A model generated the notes under the pieces. It did not search any database and was not told where the DNA came from. It saw only the letters and a list, made by a program, of their open reading frames with translations. Source: Pyxicephalus adspersus (Eukaryota; Chordata; Amphibia; Anura; Pyxicephalidae). Taken from it: a stretch of DNA of 64,000 bases. Positions 22,912-35,267 of the stretch are shown one piece after another; the first letter of the stretch is position 1, and each line of letters opens with the position of its first letter. The stretch is from the NCBI RefSeq assembly GCF_032062135.1, contig NC_092858.1:121037931-121101930 (forward strand). Direction: 5' to 3'. Both the position numbers and the translations under genes were made by a program.

Positions 22912-24605
22912 GTCGTTCAATTCTAAAATTTGCATCTATAATATTAAAATAGAGTGTTATTTGCAGCATTAAGCAGTTGTACCCTCCTATAGTGTTGACA
23001 ATCCAGGGGTTTCTTATCATAAATAGTAGATATTAATTACCTTGCTTCCATTCCACTCGTAATAACTTTTTCTACACGGACACAATGTTCCCCCAATTGC
23101 TATGTTTTTATTAACTACCACTAGGCAAGAACCATTATAAATTGTGTTTTCTTTTCCAATCTTTGGCATGTATACTTGGTCCTCCAATCTGGACACTAAT
23201 ATCTTTTACTATGTTCACTGACGACTTTGCTATTTTGTATAGCTCTATATGCCATATTTTATCTTCAGTTAAACTGTATAGAGATAAAGATACTGTATAA
23301 ACAATAAAGATACTTATGTTATAAATCCTATGTTTTTTTTTTTAAACTGGGGCAAACCTGATAAGTAAGTATGCTTATCTGTATAACTTACTGTATAGCT
23401 TTTCTATCTCCAAAGGCATTCTTTTTAGGGAAACAACACAAAATTGTGCATCTCTTTTACTCCTTTAAATGACCATACATTTTTTTGCATACTGTACTCA
23501 GTAACAAAAATATTCATAAGGCCTTTATGAGTGCCAAACAAAGTTGCACTAGTCCACAAAAATAAATTCTCTCAATTGATAATATCAAACTCACAATCTG
23601 TTTTCAGTAATAAAAACTAGTTACATTTAAATAGTTCTAGAGAAATCCTAATGTATCATTCACAATGAGAGTTAAGCAATGACAATGAAAAATCAAACTT
23701 ACAGAGATATTCCCCATGTGTCAACTCACCATACGCTTTTTTGCTTTAGGAATGTGCTAGAGAGGCTTAGATTGAGGAATTTGGTACTAATTTCAGGCTC
23801 CTGACGTACAGAACCAGACAGTTAAAAATAACCATATCTCACCCATAAACAAAACAAGCAATGATCAATTACATTCTCTCCCTTTCCACTCACATGTAAC
23901 CATGGCCGAAAGCCAAGAAAGGATCAGGTTTGATGTTTATGCACCTACTAAGGAAGAACATGTGATGTAGAAGGATTTTACTTTGAGTTTTATCCTGTAA
24001 AATGTAGAGTTGAAGTCTAAGCATTGTAAGACAGTTGAGTTTGATGAGGCTTCACCAGTGAGAATTGATAGAGGTAAGCTTATTTCAGCAGCCATATAAG
24101 GAGTCAAAAGATGCATTGTCATTACAAGACATTTTGGCTGCCATTTTTCAAAGCCATCAAATAAATCAAATAGTTTTTTTAAACACATGGGTATCTCAAG
24201 AATGAAAATTTCTTCTAGGTATACATCACTTGTTATTTGTCTTTGTAAGACACAAAATCCTGTTTAAATGTTGTTAGCATACGAGATGTTAAAAACCAAG
24301 ACACAAGATTTAGCTGCACTAAATTCCACTTAAACTCAATCCATTCAGGTAAATGTGGTAAGCCTTGCTTGGTAAGGGGGCAACATATACCTACAGATGC
24401 ATTCAAATATTATGTGAAGTACTTGGTGACTAAAGTAAGTTATATCCAGAATTTGGTGTACCTCACCTAACATACTGATATTAGTGGTATACAAATTAAA
24501 ATATCATATTGTTTGTGTAGATACCTCTTTTATAATAGTGAAAAAGAATTACAAATGTTGCTAGCTAGAACGACAGCTTCTAGAATGGATCACCAACTAA
24601 AATGT
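22912..24605. other. A+T-rich stretch without a recognisable gene
   Basis: No exon, RNA gene or named repeat could be supported. The 83-codon minus-strand frame at 23937-24188 has no motif. Confidence 0.45.
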
Positions 24606-24610
24606 TTATG

Positions 24611-24765
24611 TTATTATTATAATTATTATTATTATATAATATATATTAATAAACAGGATTTATATGGCACCAACATATTATGTAGTGCTGTACAGACTTA
24701 TACAGACAGTGACACAGGAGAAGAAGAAGACCCTGCCCCGAAGAGCTTACAATCTAGGAGGTGGT
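24611..24765 (-). mobile_element. L2-type LINE 3' UTR with TTA tail
   Basis: A (TTA)n tail at 24611-24640 is followed on the plus strand by AATAAACAGGATTTATATGG, CACCAACATATTATG, GACAGTGACACAGGAG and AAGAGCTTACAATCTAGG. It lacks about 30 bases present in the 22-kb copy between CTGTACA and the GACAGTGACAC word. Confidence 0.8.
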
Positions 24766-27700
24766 AAGTTTTTAGAGCTACCTTTTCTTTGTTACATTCA
24801 TTAATTCATTGATCCAAGTGGAGAAGAAGGCCAACCAAGGTCATACAAGGGTGAATTTCTGACAAAGCCAAGATGGGAAAGTAAAGTCTAAATAACAATT
24901 GATTATTAAAAGAAGTCAACAAGAACCCCACATTTTAATAGAAGGTTTTGCAGGTAGCAATTGCTACATTTGGGGTCAAATAAAAATCTATAGAGAATGT
25001 CCTAATTTAACCTGCTTGGAAGGTGCTCAAGCATTCAAGCTACAGTCTTTCCTTGAACATATAGGCAAAGGCAGGACCTTCTGAAACAAAGTATTATGGA
25101 ATAATGAATCAGAGATTGGCCACAGTAATAGTAGACAAAGGACAACTATGAATTTTGCTTCATATCAAAGTGTGCTAGATGAGAATGTGAGGCCATCGGT
25201 CTGAAACTTGGGATTCTATCCAAGCATATTGAATTTAGGAATGGTTATGTTTTAACCAAAAATGAGGAACTTTACTATACATTTGTATACTTTTTTTTTA
25301 TTTCCAAGGTTTTGGAATTTTTTATTGCTGTGTAATTAGGACTTTTCTCAAGACTCCCAATTATTAATTAATGGGAAAGAAAAAGCAAAAAGAAAGGGTG
25401 GAGAATTGTGTCCTGGGTCGTAGACTTTATATGTAGTCCTATGAGTAATGCAAACTTGGAGCAATTAAAAGAATGGGCGGATAAGGATGGTTCAAAAAGA
25501 GTAGAGTTAGGAGAAAAATGGGAGACTAAAAGAAGTGAGAAGTGTAGAGGGGTGGAGTGGGGGAAGTAGGATCCCACTTTGCAATTGTTGGAGTTGGACA
25601 TTCCCCTGCAAAAAATCTGGTATACAAATCCTGGCAACATTGACATGGATTAATAGTGAACATTGATATGATTTCCCTGGAATTGCATTTTAGTGAAGTA
25701 GAAACAAAGTTTTTTTTATATGGTATGTGAAAGTGTGTACTATTTGAGTCTATGATTACCACTCCTTTTCATAAGGTAGAGTGTGGGACAGTCCCAGAAT
25801 ATATAGAAAATAGCACTCTCCTCCCCTCCACATTGGAAAGGGACAGAAAGAAAGAAACTAAGACACTCGGGGTTCTGTGTACTCTTATGTTAGAAGTTTA
25901 TATCCTGGTGGTACATGTTGCTGAAGAAGGATTAATGTTCTGATTGGAAAATATGAACCTTCCTGTTCCTGTGAAAAAGTCATCTGTAAACCTTTTCATA
26001 TTTTTTTTTAAAAATGGGAGAGTTTGTTCTAAGTATGGAGGTGTCAATAGAGTAAAGTTGTATGAGAAAATAACTCAGGACTGTGCTTAGTGCTGTTATT
26101 TTATATTTAATGTTATTTATTATTTTATGTATTACAATATTTATTTGCAATACAAATTATCAGCAAAAACAAGAACATCATTTTCTGTTCACCACATTAT
26201 TCATAAGAATCTACTATTTCTACTGTTTTCTCGCATCTTCTGACCAGCCAGTGTAGAAAGCCGTTAGTGTCACTGCTGTGGAGATTTGCAAGTAATTCCT
26301 CTTCTGATAGAAAGTGATGGCAATCTCCCCATAGAGATCAATGTAGAGGAAGGAAAAATAAATTCTTTTGGCTTCCTTCTAAAATGACATGCTTCTAAAA
26401 TGAATGCTTTTCTCAGCCAGACACTGGGAGTTTGTGCCTAAGTCCAATGACTTAATTGAAGCTCAAAACTGCATTTAGAGATAAATTTTACAATAGAAAA
26501 CTATGGTATTCTTGGTACAAGGTTCTGCAGTTTGTTTGTTCAGATATATATTTAGTTTTGGAATATTTAGCACTGAATGGCTATTCTCTTATTACTTGGA
26601 TTGTCCTTCCAGTACATGAATACAGCATATTCAAGTGGAAGATATACCATACCCAGCAACTAACTCCTTAGAACAGTTTGAAGGTTTCTTTACATAACTT
26701 CTATCTCAATTACAGTTTAAGTTATAAATACCAATTGATTTTAAGGTATAAATACTGTTATATTTTGATAGCTCCCCCATATAAGTGTTTCTTAAATGAT
26801 TAGAGAAAAGCCCTGACCTCTGATCAGTGGCCACTCAAAGCTCATTTAAACTCATGTCTTCAGCCCACCAGTGTAGACAATAACGTTAACAAAGTCAATT
26901 CACCCAGGTAGGAAGACTGATGGTTTATTTAAAATAAGTCTATATTGTTTAGGTTACAATTTTCCATTGTAATGTTTTGTCTTGAAGGTTTGTTTTATTC
27001 TTCAGGTGTAAATACTCCTTTCCTGGGCTTTTGTATATCAATTTTCTTGAGACATTTTGGCTTAAACTGACACATCATTAACAGTTTTTAACCCAGTTAG
27101 CGAAAGAGAAAACTTCTTGCTGATGAACTGCTATAAACAGAATGCGTCTTATAGCCTGACAAATGAGCTGCAAATTGTGTCCTGTGCATGTAACACTTTA
27201 TAAAAGTTTTATAAAGGCATGAGCAAAATCAAAAATATATCATTTATTTGGTATGAGCAAAATAAAAAAGGCCTATAAAATTCTTCAAACTGAAAATGTT
27301 ATTAAGGTGTTCCACCTGTTTTCATGTGTGGTTGTCATTACACTTTAGGTGAGGCTAGATGCTTTGCTTATTGCTTCATATCTCAAATGCCTTTGCCCTA
27401 TTTATCATCAGGAGCTTGCCTAGGAAAAACATTGGTATTATAGAGACATAAACATTCATCAACAGTGAGGTTCTACTAGTAAATTATTTATGGAACATTG
27501 TAATTCCAGCATACAATTACATTAGTTATAATTGCAAGAGTTCATTAGTTTCATATACCGGTATATCTGGGCCAAGGTCCAGACAAAAATACAAACCCAC
27601 CCTTTCAATCACAAATGCTATCCAATAATGAAAGATGTGAGTCTGCTACTAAACTATCTTAAAATAAAGGACATTTACTACTGGACTGCTGAAAATGTCA

Positions 27701-28555
27701 TGCCCACTTATTGATACAATAAACCTGGACAGTTTCATAAAACTGAAATGCAGGTCGTGGTAGATGGGGCTGTAAATTGGGGATACAGTAAAGGTGATAT
27801 TGGGGTGAATTGGGGATACAGTAAACTTGAAGTACAGAATAGTTAACAAAGTGTCATACCAAGAGTTTATACCAAAATGTATGGGTCTGTATAGTTCAAC
27901 TTATTTTTTAGGAAAAGTAAAGTTAATAAACCCTCCAGAACAGGAATTGAGAACCTTTGAAGTAAACCAAATAATAGCAAGCAATGTTAATATCTAGATT
28001 TAAAGCTATTTGGATTTATTGTATAATTATTTATTTAGTAGAAGACACATCACAAGTAATAATAAAATAAAATTGCAATTATTATTTTAACTGTACCATT
28101 GTTGTAAAAGAATTTCTGTGCATTAAAATCACATTTGCTTGATTGCTTATGATAAAATTTGTACATCATATCATTTACAAAAAACATCTGTATGTATAAA
28201 ATACTAGATATATAGGCATATACTGGAATTTCTAGATATACTTCTAGAAATTTAGGCTCAGACTATTTCAGAAAATTCTATTTTTTCTCAGTTTCTTGGT
28301 ATAGGTATGGTTTCTACGCAATTATTGTGTATACTTTTCACTCCCCTCAGCCATGTTTGTGTATGCTAGAATTATGTAATATAGAAGTTAGTGCTAAAGT
28401 GAGGAGGACACCAGGTGGGATCTTGTCTTGAAAATCTACTCTTCCCACCAGACTAAAAGAGAGGTGCAAAGCCCTGGAGGCAAAATCAGTAAATATATTG
28501 CTTTGGAAAACTTCTTTTAGAAAATCTACCAACTGGACTGGTTTTCTTCTATATG
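24766..28555. other. A+T-rich stretch without a recognisable gene
   Basis: Nothing nameable. A purine-rich run spans about 25375-25570 on the plus strand and gives a matching Ser/Phe/His-rich 92-codon frame on the other strand, which I take as compositional. A small perfect hairpin lies at 28227-28252 (AATTTCTAGA / TCTAGAAATT, six-base loop). Confidence 0.4.
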
Positions 28556-28563
28556 TTTTAAGT

Positions 28564-28909
28564 CAGGGGTCGGCAAACTCCAGCCTTTAGGCCAGATACA
28601 GCCTAGCCGGTAGTTTGTTTAGGCCTAACGGGTGTTGGGAACTACCGGAGCCGCAGCCACCGGAGCTTCGTTGCCACCTCCTTGCTGTGGCTCCATTATT
28701 TATCGCGGCCGGCATTGATTCTTCAGCCGCTGCGGTAAATAGTAAATGCCCCCGGAAGGGAAATCCCTCTCCTCCACAATGCATACAGAGGAGAGGGATT
28801 TCACTTCAGGGGGTGTTCCCTGTTGGTGGGCAGGACTCAGAGTCCGGCCTAGTGTGCTCCCGCCCACCCCTGAAATGGCCTAGTGGCAATAAAAGTTTGC
28901 CGACTTCTA
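28564..28909. mobile_element. hAT-like MITE with perfect 8-bp target duplication
   Basis: A 346-bp, GC- and CpG-rich element inserted in A+T-rich DNA. It is flanked by identical TTTTAAGT octamers (28556-28563 and 28910-28917), the 8-bp duplication expected of hAT transposition. The left end CAGGGGTCGGCAAACT matches the reversed right end TAGAAGTCGGCAAACT at 13 of 16 positions. Inside is a perfect hairpin with 14-base arms AAATCCCTCTCCTC (28761-28774) and GAGGAGAGGGATTT (28788-28801). The 112-codon plus and 65-codon minus frames across it reflect low stop density in GC-rich DNA and encode nothing recognisable. Confidence 0.9.
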
Positions 28910-28917
28910 TTTTAAGT

Positions 28918-30301
28918 GATTTACGTACTTACCTGTTAAAATGTTGCTCCTAAACTCCAACCATTCTTTGAGTAAAAGTGAAACATTTGAACCCTTGAAA
29001 GAATGTTCCATAAGCCCCTCTATCAAGCAAATTTGGTGACAAAAATATTTTTAGGGAATTACAGGAAATTTACTCAGTGAGCAGACGGCTTTAAAATATT
29101 TTTCTTCTTGCAAGCTACTTAAAAAAAAAAAAAAATCCATAGACATCAATACAATTTTTAGTTAAACAGGTGTTAAAATTTCAACTTAAAGTATAAAAAA
29201 AAAATGGTGGCAAACAAATAATCCTGCAATGTTGACCATCCCTTGGTAGGTGAAATTACCATTAGGCATTAAGTTTCTGGAGCCTTCCAGAATTTTCAGC
29301 TTAAATAACAAATTGTTTTTAGTAAAGAGCTATCGAGTAAACTGTTAGACAATGCAACCTACATAAATGTAAAACGTAATGCAATCTAACCTGCTTTAGA
29401 ATAAATATTATATAATAGGTTTAATAATAATGATATTTATGTTCCAGCATTTAATAATTTCTTGCCCCCCCCCCCAAACATAATATAAATTACCTTTGAA
29501 TAGCTAAAAGTTCAACTTATTATTATTATTTTATTTTTTTTATGAAGTGAGGTTTATACACTGCAATGATTTTTGAAACAGGCCATGCCACCATAGAAAC
29601 CTGTTGGGTAAGTAGTGAGATAATTAGACTAACTGCATGTATTTGATGTAAACTTTTTGGTAGTTTTAAATTATCATAAGTACCTAAATTTACAGGTTCC
29701 AGACAACACATAGGCTTGGCTAAGGCCTGTGTATAGGTTTTTATGCTCAATAATATTGATTCTAGTGTTCATTTCTGTGTTCTTACCATTTGCTACATTT
29801 TGACTTTAAGGGTGATAATGAGTTTTTGCACCAGTAATCATCTGTGACCGCATAGAGGATCCAGAGGTGAAGCTGGTAACTTTCTGTTTCAGCCTTTTTC
29901 ATGAATAGGTGTGAATTCTTCTTCCTTGACTCATTGCCTTGTGGTCTTGGTAAAACGGGCATGCCAACAGACTCTTACTGCTACTGAGGAATTGATTTTG
30001 ACATGATGGCTGCCGTCCTTTTTCTTCTGATTTGAGGTGGTTGTCCTACTATTTTATTTATACCTACTACACATTGCCAGGATGTTAAGTAGTAATTTTC
30101 TGTATTTCTACATGTTCTGTTTCTGTAATAGGCTTTGGCTCTGTTAATGTACACGCTCCTTTTCTCAGAACCAAAGCTGCTGTACCAGATCAGCATCATT
30201 TCCAAGACTCATTGGGTCTTCTTTATTAAAACCTTCAATACACGTAAGCAGTACATATAGTTAGAAAAATTCTGTTCTTTTTTTTTAAATGTATGAACGA
30301 T
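28918..30301. other. A+T-rich stretch without a recognisable gene
   Basis: Contains an eleven-base C run (29465-29475) and a TTA-rich patch at 29517-29540. The 74-codon minus-strand frames at 29526-29750 and 29981-30205 have no motif I recognise. Confidence 0.4.
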
Positions 30302-30410
30302 TATATATATATATATATATATATATTAACAAATATACTGTAAATATATATATATTGAGGTATTTTGTGCCAAAAATATATATATATATATTTACAGTAT
30401 ATTTGTTAAT
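30302..30410. repeat. (TA)n tract plus 31-bp perfect inverted repeat
   Basis: A (TA)n run at 30302-30326 leads into an arm starting ATTAACAAATATACTG (30325-30355) that is repeated perfectly in inverted orientation at 30380-30410. The 24-base spacer contains GGTATTTTGTGCC. Together they could form a long A+T-rich hairpin or cruciform. It may be a small fold-back element or a microsatellite-mediated inversion. Confidence 0.85.
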
Positions 30411-30825
30411 TGCCTATTTAAACCCCCAAAATACCTACTGATCTTGCTAGTGTAGTCTGTTTAATTTATTTTCCATGTTAGGACAATACTTTTTTGCCTC
30501 CTCAGAAATCATGGCACCATTGTTTTACTTGTGTATATAGTTTCTAATTGGATAACAGTGTGATATACAGACTCAAGGTTGTAGGGATTGCTAAAAATTT
30601 GTCTAAAAGCTACAGTATAAGACCAAAAGGCATGGGAGCTCAATGATTTGCCTTATGCAGGAACCTTTTCCATGCTAAACATGCCAATTCCCTGTCTTTT
30701 AGGTATTAAAAAATAAAGGTATGCTGAGAATGTAGTTTGCTTAATTTTGCCTTGGCTTAAGGCAGATCCGAGAGAAAATTTAGATTTATAGTATTCAAAT
30801 CAGAACCTTGCCAACCTGCTTAAAT

Positions 30826-30893
30826 CACTGAGACCCTAACTGATGAAAGTGTATCTTCTCCAACCTTGGAGAGCTTTAATAAATCAGAGCTGC
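30826..30893. mobile_element. Fold-back MITE, right half only
   Basis: CTGATGAAAGTGTATCTTCT followed by CCTTGGAGAGCTTTAATAAA matches the right arm of the family at 7620-7826. The left half is absent or too diverged to read. Confidence 0.65.
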
Positions 30894-31084
30894 CCCCCCC
30901 CCCTTTAAAAACCACCAGCCAATAAAAATACTCATTACAATTTAACTTGTCAATGGGCTTATTTTGTAATCATTATCCACTGACTACTAAAACAAACAAT
31001 ATCTATGTTTGGTTCTAATAAAGTGTCACAAATGTCAACAGCAACACTATTGCCCAGATTAGGCTCACTTCTCCCATTGTTGTC

Positions 31085-31254
31085 TTTATTGTCTTTTAGA
31101 TTGTAAGCTTTTTTGGGCAGAACCCCATTCTATGTGATCCCTATTTAATGTAAAGCACTGCATAATCTGTTGGCGCTTAATAAATGCAGTTTATTAATAT
31201 TATCATTATTATTATTATTATTATTATTAATAATAATAATAATAATAATAGTAA
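31085..31254 (+). mobile_element. L2-type LINE 3' UTR with simple-repeat tail
   Basis: The plus strand reads TTTTAGATTGTAAGCTTTTT, GGGCAGAACCCC, CTATTTAATGTAAAGCACTG and TTGGCGCTTAATAAATGCAG, the sense strand of the family whose antisense lies at 4480, 22122 and 24611. The tail is ATT units (31204-31229) that switch to AAT units (31229-31250), so the tail itself is a near palindrome. Confidence 0.75.
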
Positions 31255-33678
31255 TAATAGTGTTAGTTTATTAGTAGCAAATATTTATTGATTAAGTGCA
31301 ATTAATCAATTCTGTTTTACAGGATAAATAGGGTTTTCAAGTTTCTATTTAAATTTCAAATTAGGAAATTAAACTTTTGCACACCTGAGCCTTGTAATTG
31401 AAGCTGTATCTTTATATGCTATGCTCACATATCTGTAATGGTATTTTGTGCCAAAGTGTACAGCATTCTTTGACAACTCCTCACCACTACATCAGTGCCA
31501 TCATTTTCTGTATTAGGATTGTTGCTGACATTTTTCCAAACCAGGGGAGGACAGCTGCATAGACTAAATGATTCTAAGTGCTCATAGAGTGAATTATTTA
31601 TTTCATGTTATGTCCTCACTCAGAAGTCATCTGTTGTATTTTCATCCTACTGCATAAAACCATGGTGATGCATGGTAAGTGAATTTGTTTTAATGTGTTC
31701 TCACCGTTTAATTATATCCTATTAATGTTTGGTTACAGAAATATCTCATGTATTTGTCTCTCCTTAATATACCACCAAAGCAGGAGAAACATAATGCCTT
31801 GTATTTCACAAAGACTTGGCTGTAGGATCTGGTCTGTTTTATTTTATTTTTTTTTAATTTTATTTAGTATGTGAAAGTATATGACTGCATTATGCTTAGG
31901 CAAGCAGCACCGGGTAACCAAACACCAGATGTTAAAATATGACATACCATCACTAATGAGATTTGGTTAGGCAGCTCAAAAAAATTATAGACAACTACAA
32001 TTTGAACTACCATATGAGCTCACTAATGAGATCTGTGGACACAATGTCTCACATTTTCTGTAATACTGATACACAAGAAGGGATTTTTATATCATCTGAG
32101 GTTTGAAATCAACAAAAAATATGTGGCTACCGAGGCCGAAAAAATCAGTAAGGTATTGGAGTCATGGGTCCTAAGCAAATGAATATTAAAAAACACTGCT
32201 ATTATTCTACTACGGATGAGTGGAATTGCTAAATTCTTCCATTATATTTCTGCAGAAATGCATATTTTCATGGAAATCTAGGCAAAACCTCTTCATGCAG
32301 CTTTAATAACAACATTTAAAACACACAAATACTTTAAATTTAATGCTTGGAGGGTACTTAAGTTGTCTGCTGTGCCAGGTTTTTTCAATAAAAAAATGTA
32401 CGGGTCTCCCCTAAACCCTGTTATACTCACTTTAGTGATGCATAGAGTATGAGACTGTGGTCAGTGAGCATGGTAAGAATGTGCTTGTTGTAGTAAATAA
32501 AAATCAAGTTCATTTAAGTCCTCAAAACACATCCACTGTCAATCTTCCAGCCAAGATTCATGATGCCCTGATGTTTCTTGATGTTTACCTAAAATAGAAT
32601 GGCAATTCCTCTGTGTTGCAGTAATTGTCAGAGAATTGTGGTATTTTTCACCAAATTTTCATTCAATGGCACCGGAAACAACTGGTTGTTTAAACTGATA
32701 GAAATTAAAATAGAAGTCTACAGCATGCCTTTCACAAGAACAACATTAGAAGTTGGAAATTAAATACAAGTATGTAAATATTCCGCATTAGCTGAAAAAC
32801 ATATTGTGTACCTACAAAGTAAGCTGTTTACTTCCATAGTACTCACGACCATAGTAATTTCGTGACTAATGGTAAAGGTGCCAGATAAAAATATTTATTA
32901 GACATTAACACAGCAATTATAAAACCAGACAACTACCCCAGTATTGATTAGATAGCTATATAATACATAGCTAGTATGTAGTGAATAAGCAGTATTCTGA
33001 AAAATCCTGGACACTAAAATCTAGAAAAAAATCCATGATATATAATACATATGTATTTATCTATCCAGGTAATACTGCCGGCATAATCTGTATGTATTAT
33101 ATTTTAACAGCTATGTTATGTTATTAAACTGGCTGTTCCATGTGCTTTAAATGCTAAAATGAGAGTTACAGGAAAACCTTCACAGCCACTAAAACCCCCA
33201 AAATCTTAGATGGGCATCCTAAGGATCCAGAGTTTGAATTTACCAATACAACAGGTTTGCAGCAAATCCTGGCAAATTTATCTAGGTGATTTAAATGCAA
33301 ATTTAAATTCATTTAAATGATAACCAAAAGGCATAGAAGAACCCATAAAGGAGCTTTTGGATAAGCTAAATCCCTCACTGTGATAAGTTAGGGCACAAAT
33401 TAGCTGTAAATATATATCCAAAAAAGTCAGAGATTGTTGAGTTTAGTTCAGGAAAACAGTGGTTGATTGCCTTTAGAACCTTTGGCCTACCCGATAAGAC
33501 AATAGTTTTATAGGTCCTCCGGTACAGAAATTGAATGTTAAGAAAGCCTCTAGAGTATGTGTAAAATGTGTCTGTGGTCTGAGTGAAGTTCAGTAACTTG
33601 CAGAGCTGAAAACCATAAAGAGGGGTAATATAGTCTGAGTTATTATTTTCATAGTTCTTTTTTAAAAAAATGTGATGT
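31255..33678. other. A+T-rich stretch without a recognisable gene
   Basis: No exon, RNA gene or named repeat could be supported by eye. No open frame above about 60 codons lies fully within it. Confidence 0.45.
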
Positions 33679-33849
33679 ATTGACCAGGTAGGTTTTGTTC
33701 CTGGCAGGCAAAGCAGAAGTAATACCACAAAGGCTATCAAATGATCTTGTGGGTTAGAACAAGAATTAGAGGAAATCATTGTTGTATTGAAGGATACAGA
33801 GAAACCTTTTGGCAATATTGGGTCGGATTTTATGTTCAAGGTTTTATAG
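33679..33849 (+). mobile_element. L1-type reverse transcriptase fragment
   Basis: The plus-strand frame reads IDQVGFVPGRQSRSNTTKAI, an internal stop, then LKDTEKPFGNIGSDFMFKVL. This corresponds to the L1 reverse transcriptase segment DQ-GFVPGRQ-RDN-R-AI followed by the first catalytic block L-LDAEKAFDRV-W-FMF, here with the catalytic Asp pair altered (KDTEKPF in place of LDAEKAF). Fifty-seven codons with one stop show a decayed copy. Flanks up- and downstream probably also belong to it but could not be aligned by eye. A 184-codon open frame on the opposite strand (33375-33929) overlaps it fully and is an antisense shadow. Confidence 0.8.
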
Positions 33850-34660
33850 GTCTGAATGAACATACAGTATCTTGGAGTGCAATGAGTTGAATGTAAAAGT
33901 GAAATGCTTCCTATAAGATAAATTGACAATCTTCAATAGCACAATGCAGGGTCTGTCCTGCACACCTGTTTGTCTTTTTATTATAAAAAGACATCATTCT
34001 TAAGAGTAATGAGTATGATCAATATAAATATCCACATCCATTCTGAATTAATATAATGAAAACTACAAATTTTTAATAATAAAAATTGGTAAGGGTAATT
34101 TTCAGCTCTCTCCATTATTGCTTAAGATTAATTTATTTATTTTGTAAAAATAAATAAAAATTCTGCAAAACGCATCAAGATGTGCTAGAAATAGATATTG
34201 TGGAAACATTTTAAATGATATATATAGTGTAAATTAGGAGCTGACAAATTGATGTTATTTTATTAATACTTGTTCTCTTTTTTTTGGAAATTGTGGTCAA
34301 AGTGAGTTATGGTGGATGCTTTAAACAATCCCATTGTATCAAAATATATTTTTTGTGGAACAAATACAAACTTTCACAGACAGTCTGTTTACTTCTGTGC
34401 CAAAACCAGCTTTCTGTCAAATGTAATTTAAGAAATGGAGCAAGTTATGTAACTTGCACAAAACCTTTCAATGCATATCTATCTAATAGCATCTGACATC
34501 TGACAAATTTAGAGCGTAAATTCTAATATTCAAGGACCTCATGACAACTATGTCTACCCTAAGAACCTTTTCATCATTATTGCATACCTAAACTCAAAAT
34601 TTTCACACACAACTCTTTAATGTGAAGTAAAAATTATCTTTGTTTTTTTTTGGAAGTGCA
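33850..34660. other. A+T-rich stretch without a recognisable gene
   Basis: May include further decayed L1 sequence just after 33849, but nothing can be aligned by eye. The 70-codon frame at 34284-34496 has no motif. Confidence 0.4.
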
Positions 34661-34662
34661 AA

Positions 34663-35033
34663 CCCTTTTTAAAAAAAAAAAAAAAAAGGGTGCAGCACCT
34701 CCTCCTAATTCTTGATCACCTATGAATGGGAGCCTCCTGGGATACCTACGTCATGCATCCCAGGAGGCTCTTGGGTGCTCCTTCTGCACGTGCCCGAGCA
34801 TCCCAGGCATGCGCAGAAGGAGCCCTTTCATCAAAAAGGGAAAAGAACTGCGCAGTGAGACCAGTAAGTTTTTTTCTATCTATATCACCCAATCTCGTGC
34901 CTGGGTCGGGTGACATAGGAACAAGAACCAGGAAGAAGAGGAGAAAATGGCGGTGCCCAGAGTGCCGGCCCGAAGAGACCTCTGAACCGATCGACAGCCG
35001 TGCAGGATTTTTTTGTTTTGGGTGACTTTTAAG
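34663..35033. repeat. GC-rich dispersed repeat with two perfect hairpins
   Basis: After a 17-base A run (34671-34687) the sequence turns GC- and CpG-rich up to about 35030. It has a hairpin with 14-base arms GAGCCTCCTGGGAT (34730-34743) and ATCCCAGGAGGCTC (34757-34770), then one with 11-base arms GCTCCTTCTGC (34777-34787) and GCAGAAGGAGC (34813-34823). I remember such text from frog repeats but cannot place its class. The 99- and 63-codon plus frames over it have no motif. Confidence 0.55.
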
Positions 35034-35267
35034 TTTAGTTCCTCATATAAAAAATACACAGATAAAGATGTTGTAGTGCACACTTTACAGGTTTTGTCCA
35101 CTAGGTAAAGTTTGGTACAACATTAAAATGTTGGATGGAGACACCATACAATCTTGAAGGAACAGAAATCTTCACTGGCAATTTTACAAAAGCTTTTCCT
35201 TATTCACATCAGATTAAAGACCTAGCATAAATGTCACTGTAGACTAGGTCTATTTTAATTTCAACTA

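Noticed and set aside
28615..28953. 112-codon proline-rich plus-strand frame
   Set aside because: It is inside a GC-rich hAT-like element with perfect target duplications; the frame is open owing to low stop-codon density.
31204..31250. ATT/AAT block as a CRISPR-like or designed palindrome
   Set aside because: It is a LINE tail microsatellite whose unit switches phase; no spacers, and the genome is a vertebrate's.
33375..33929. 184-codon minus-strand frame as a protein gene
   Set aside because: The opposite strand contains ordered L1 reverse transcriptase blocks; the minus product has no motif.
34726..35025. 99-codon arginine-rich plus-strand frame
   Set aside because: It crosses two perfect hairpins of a GC-rich dispersed repeat and has no motif.
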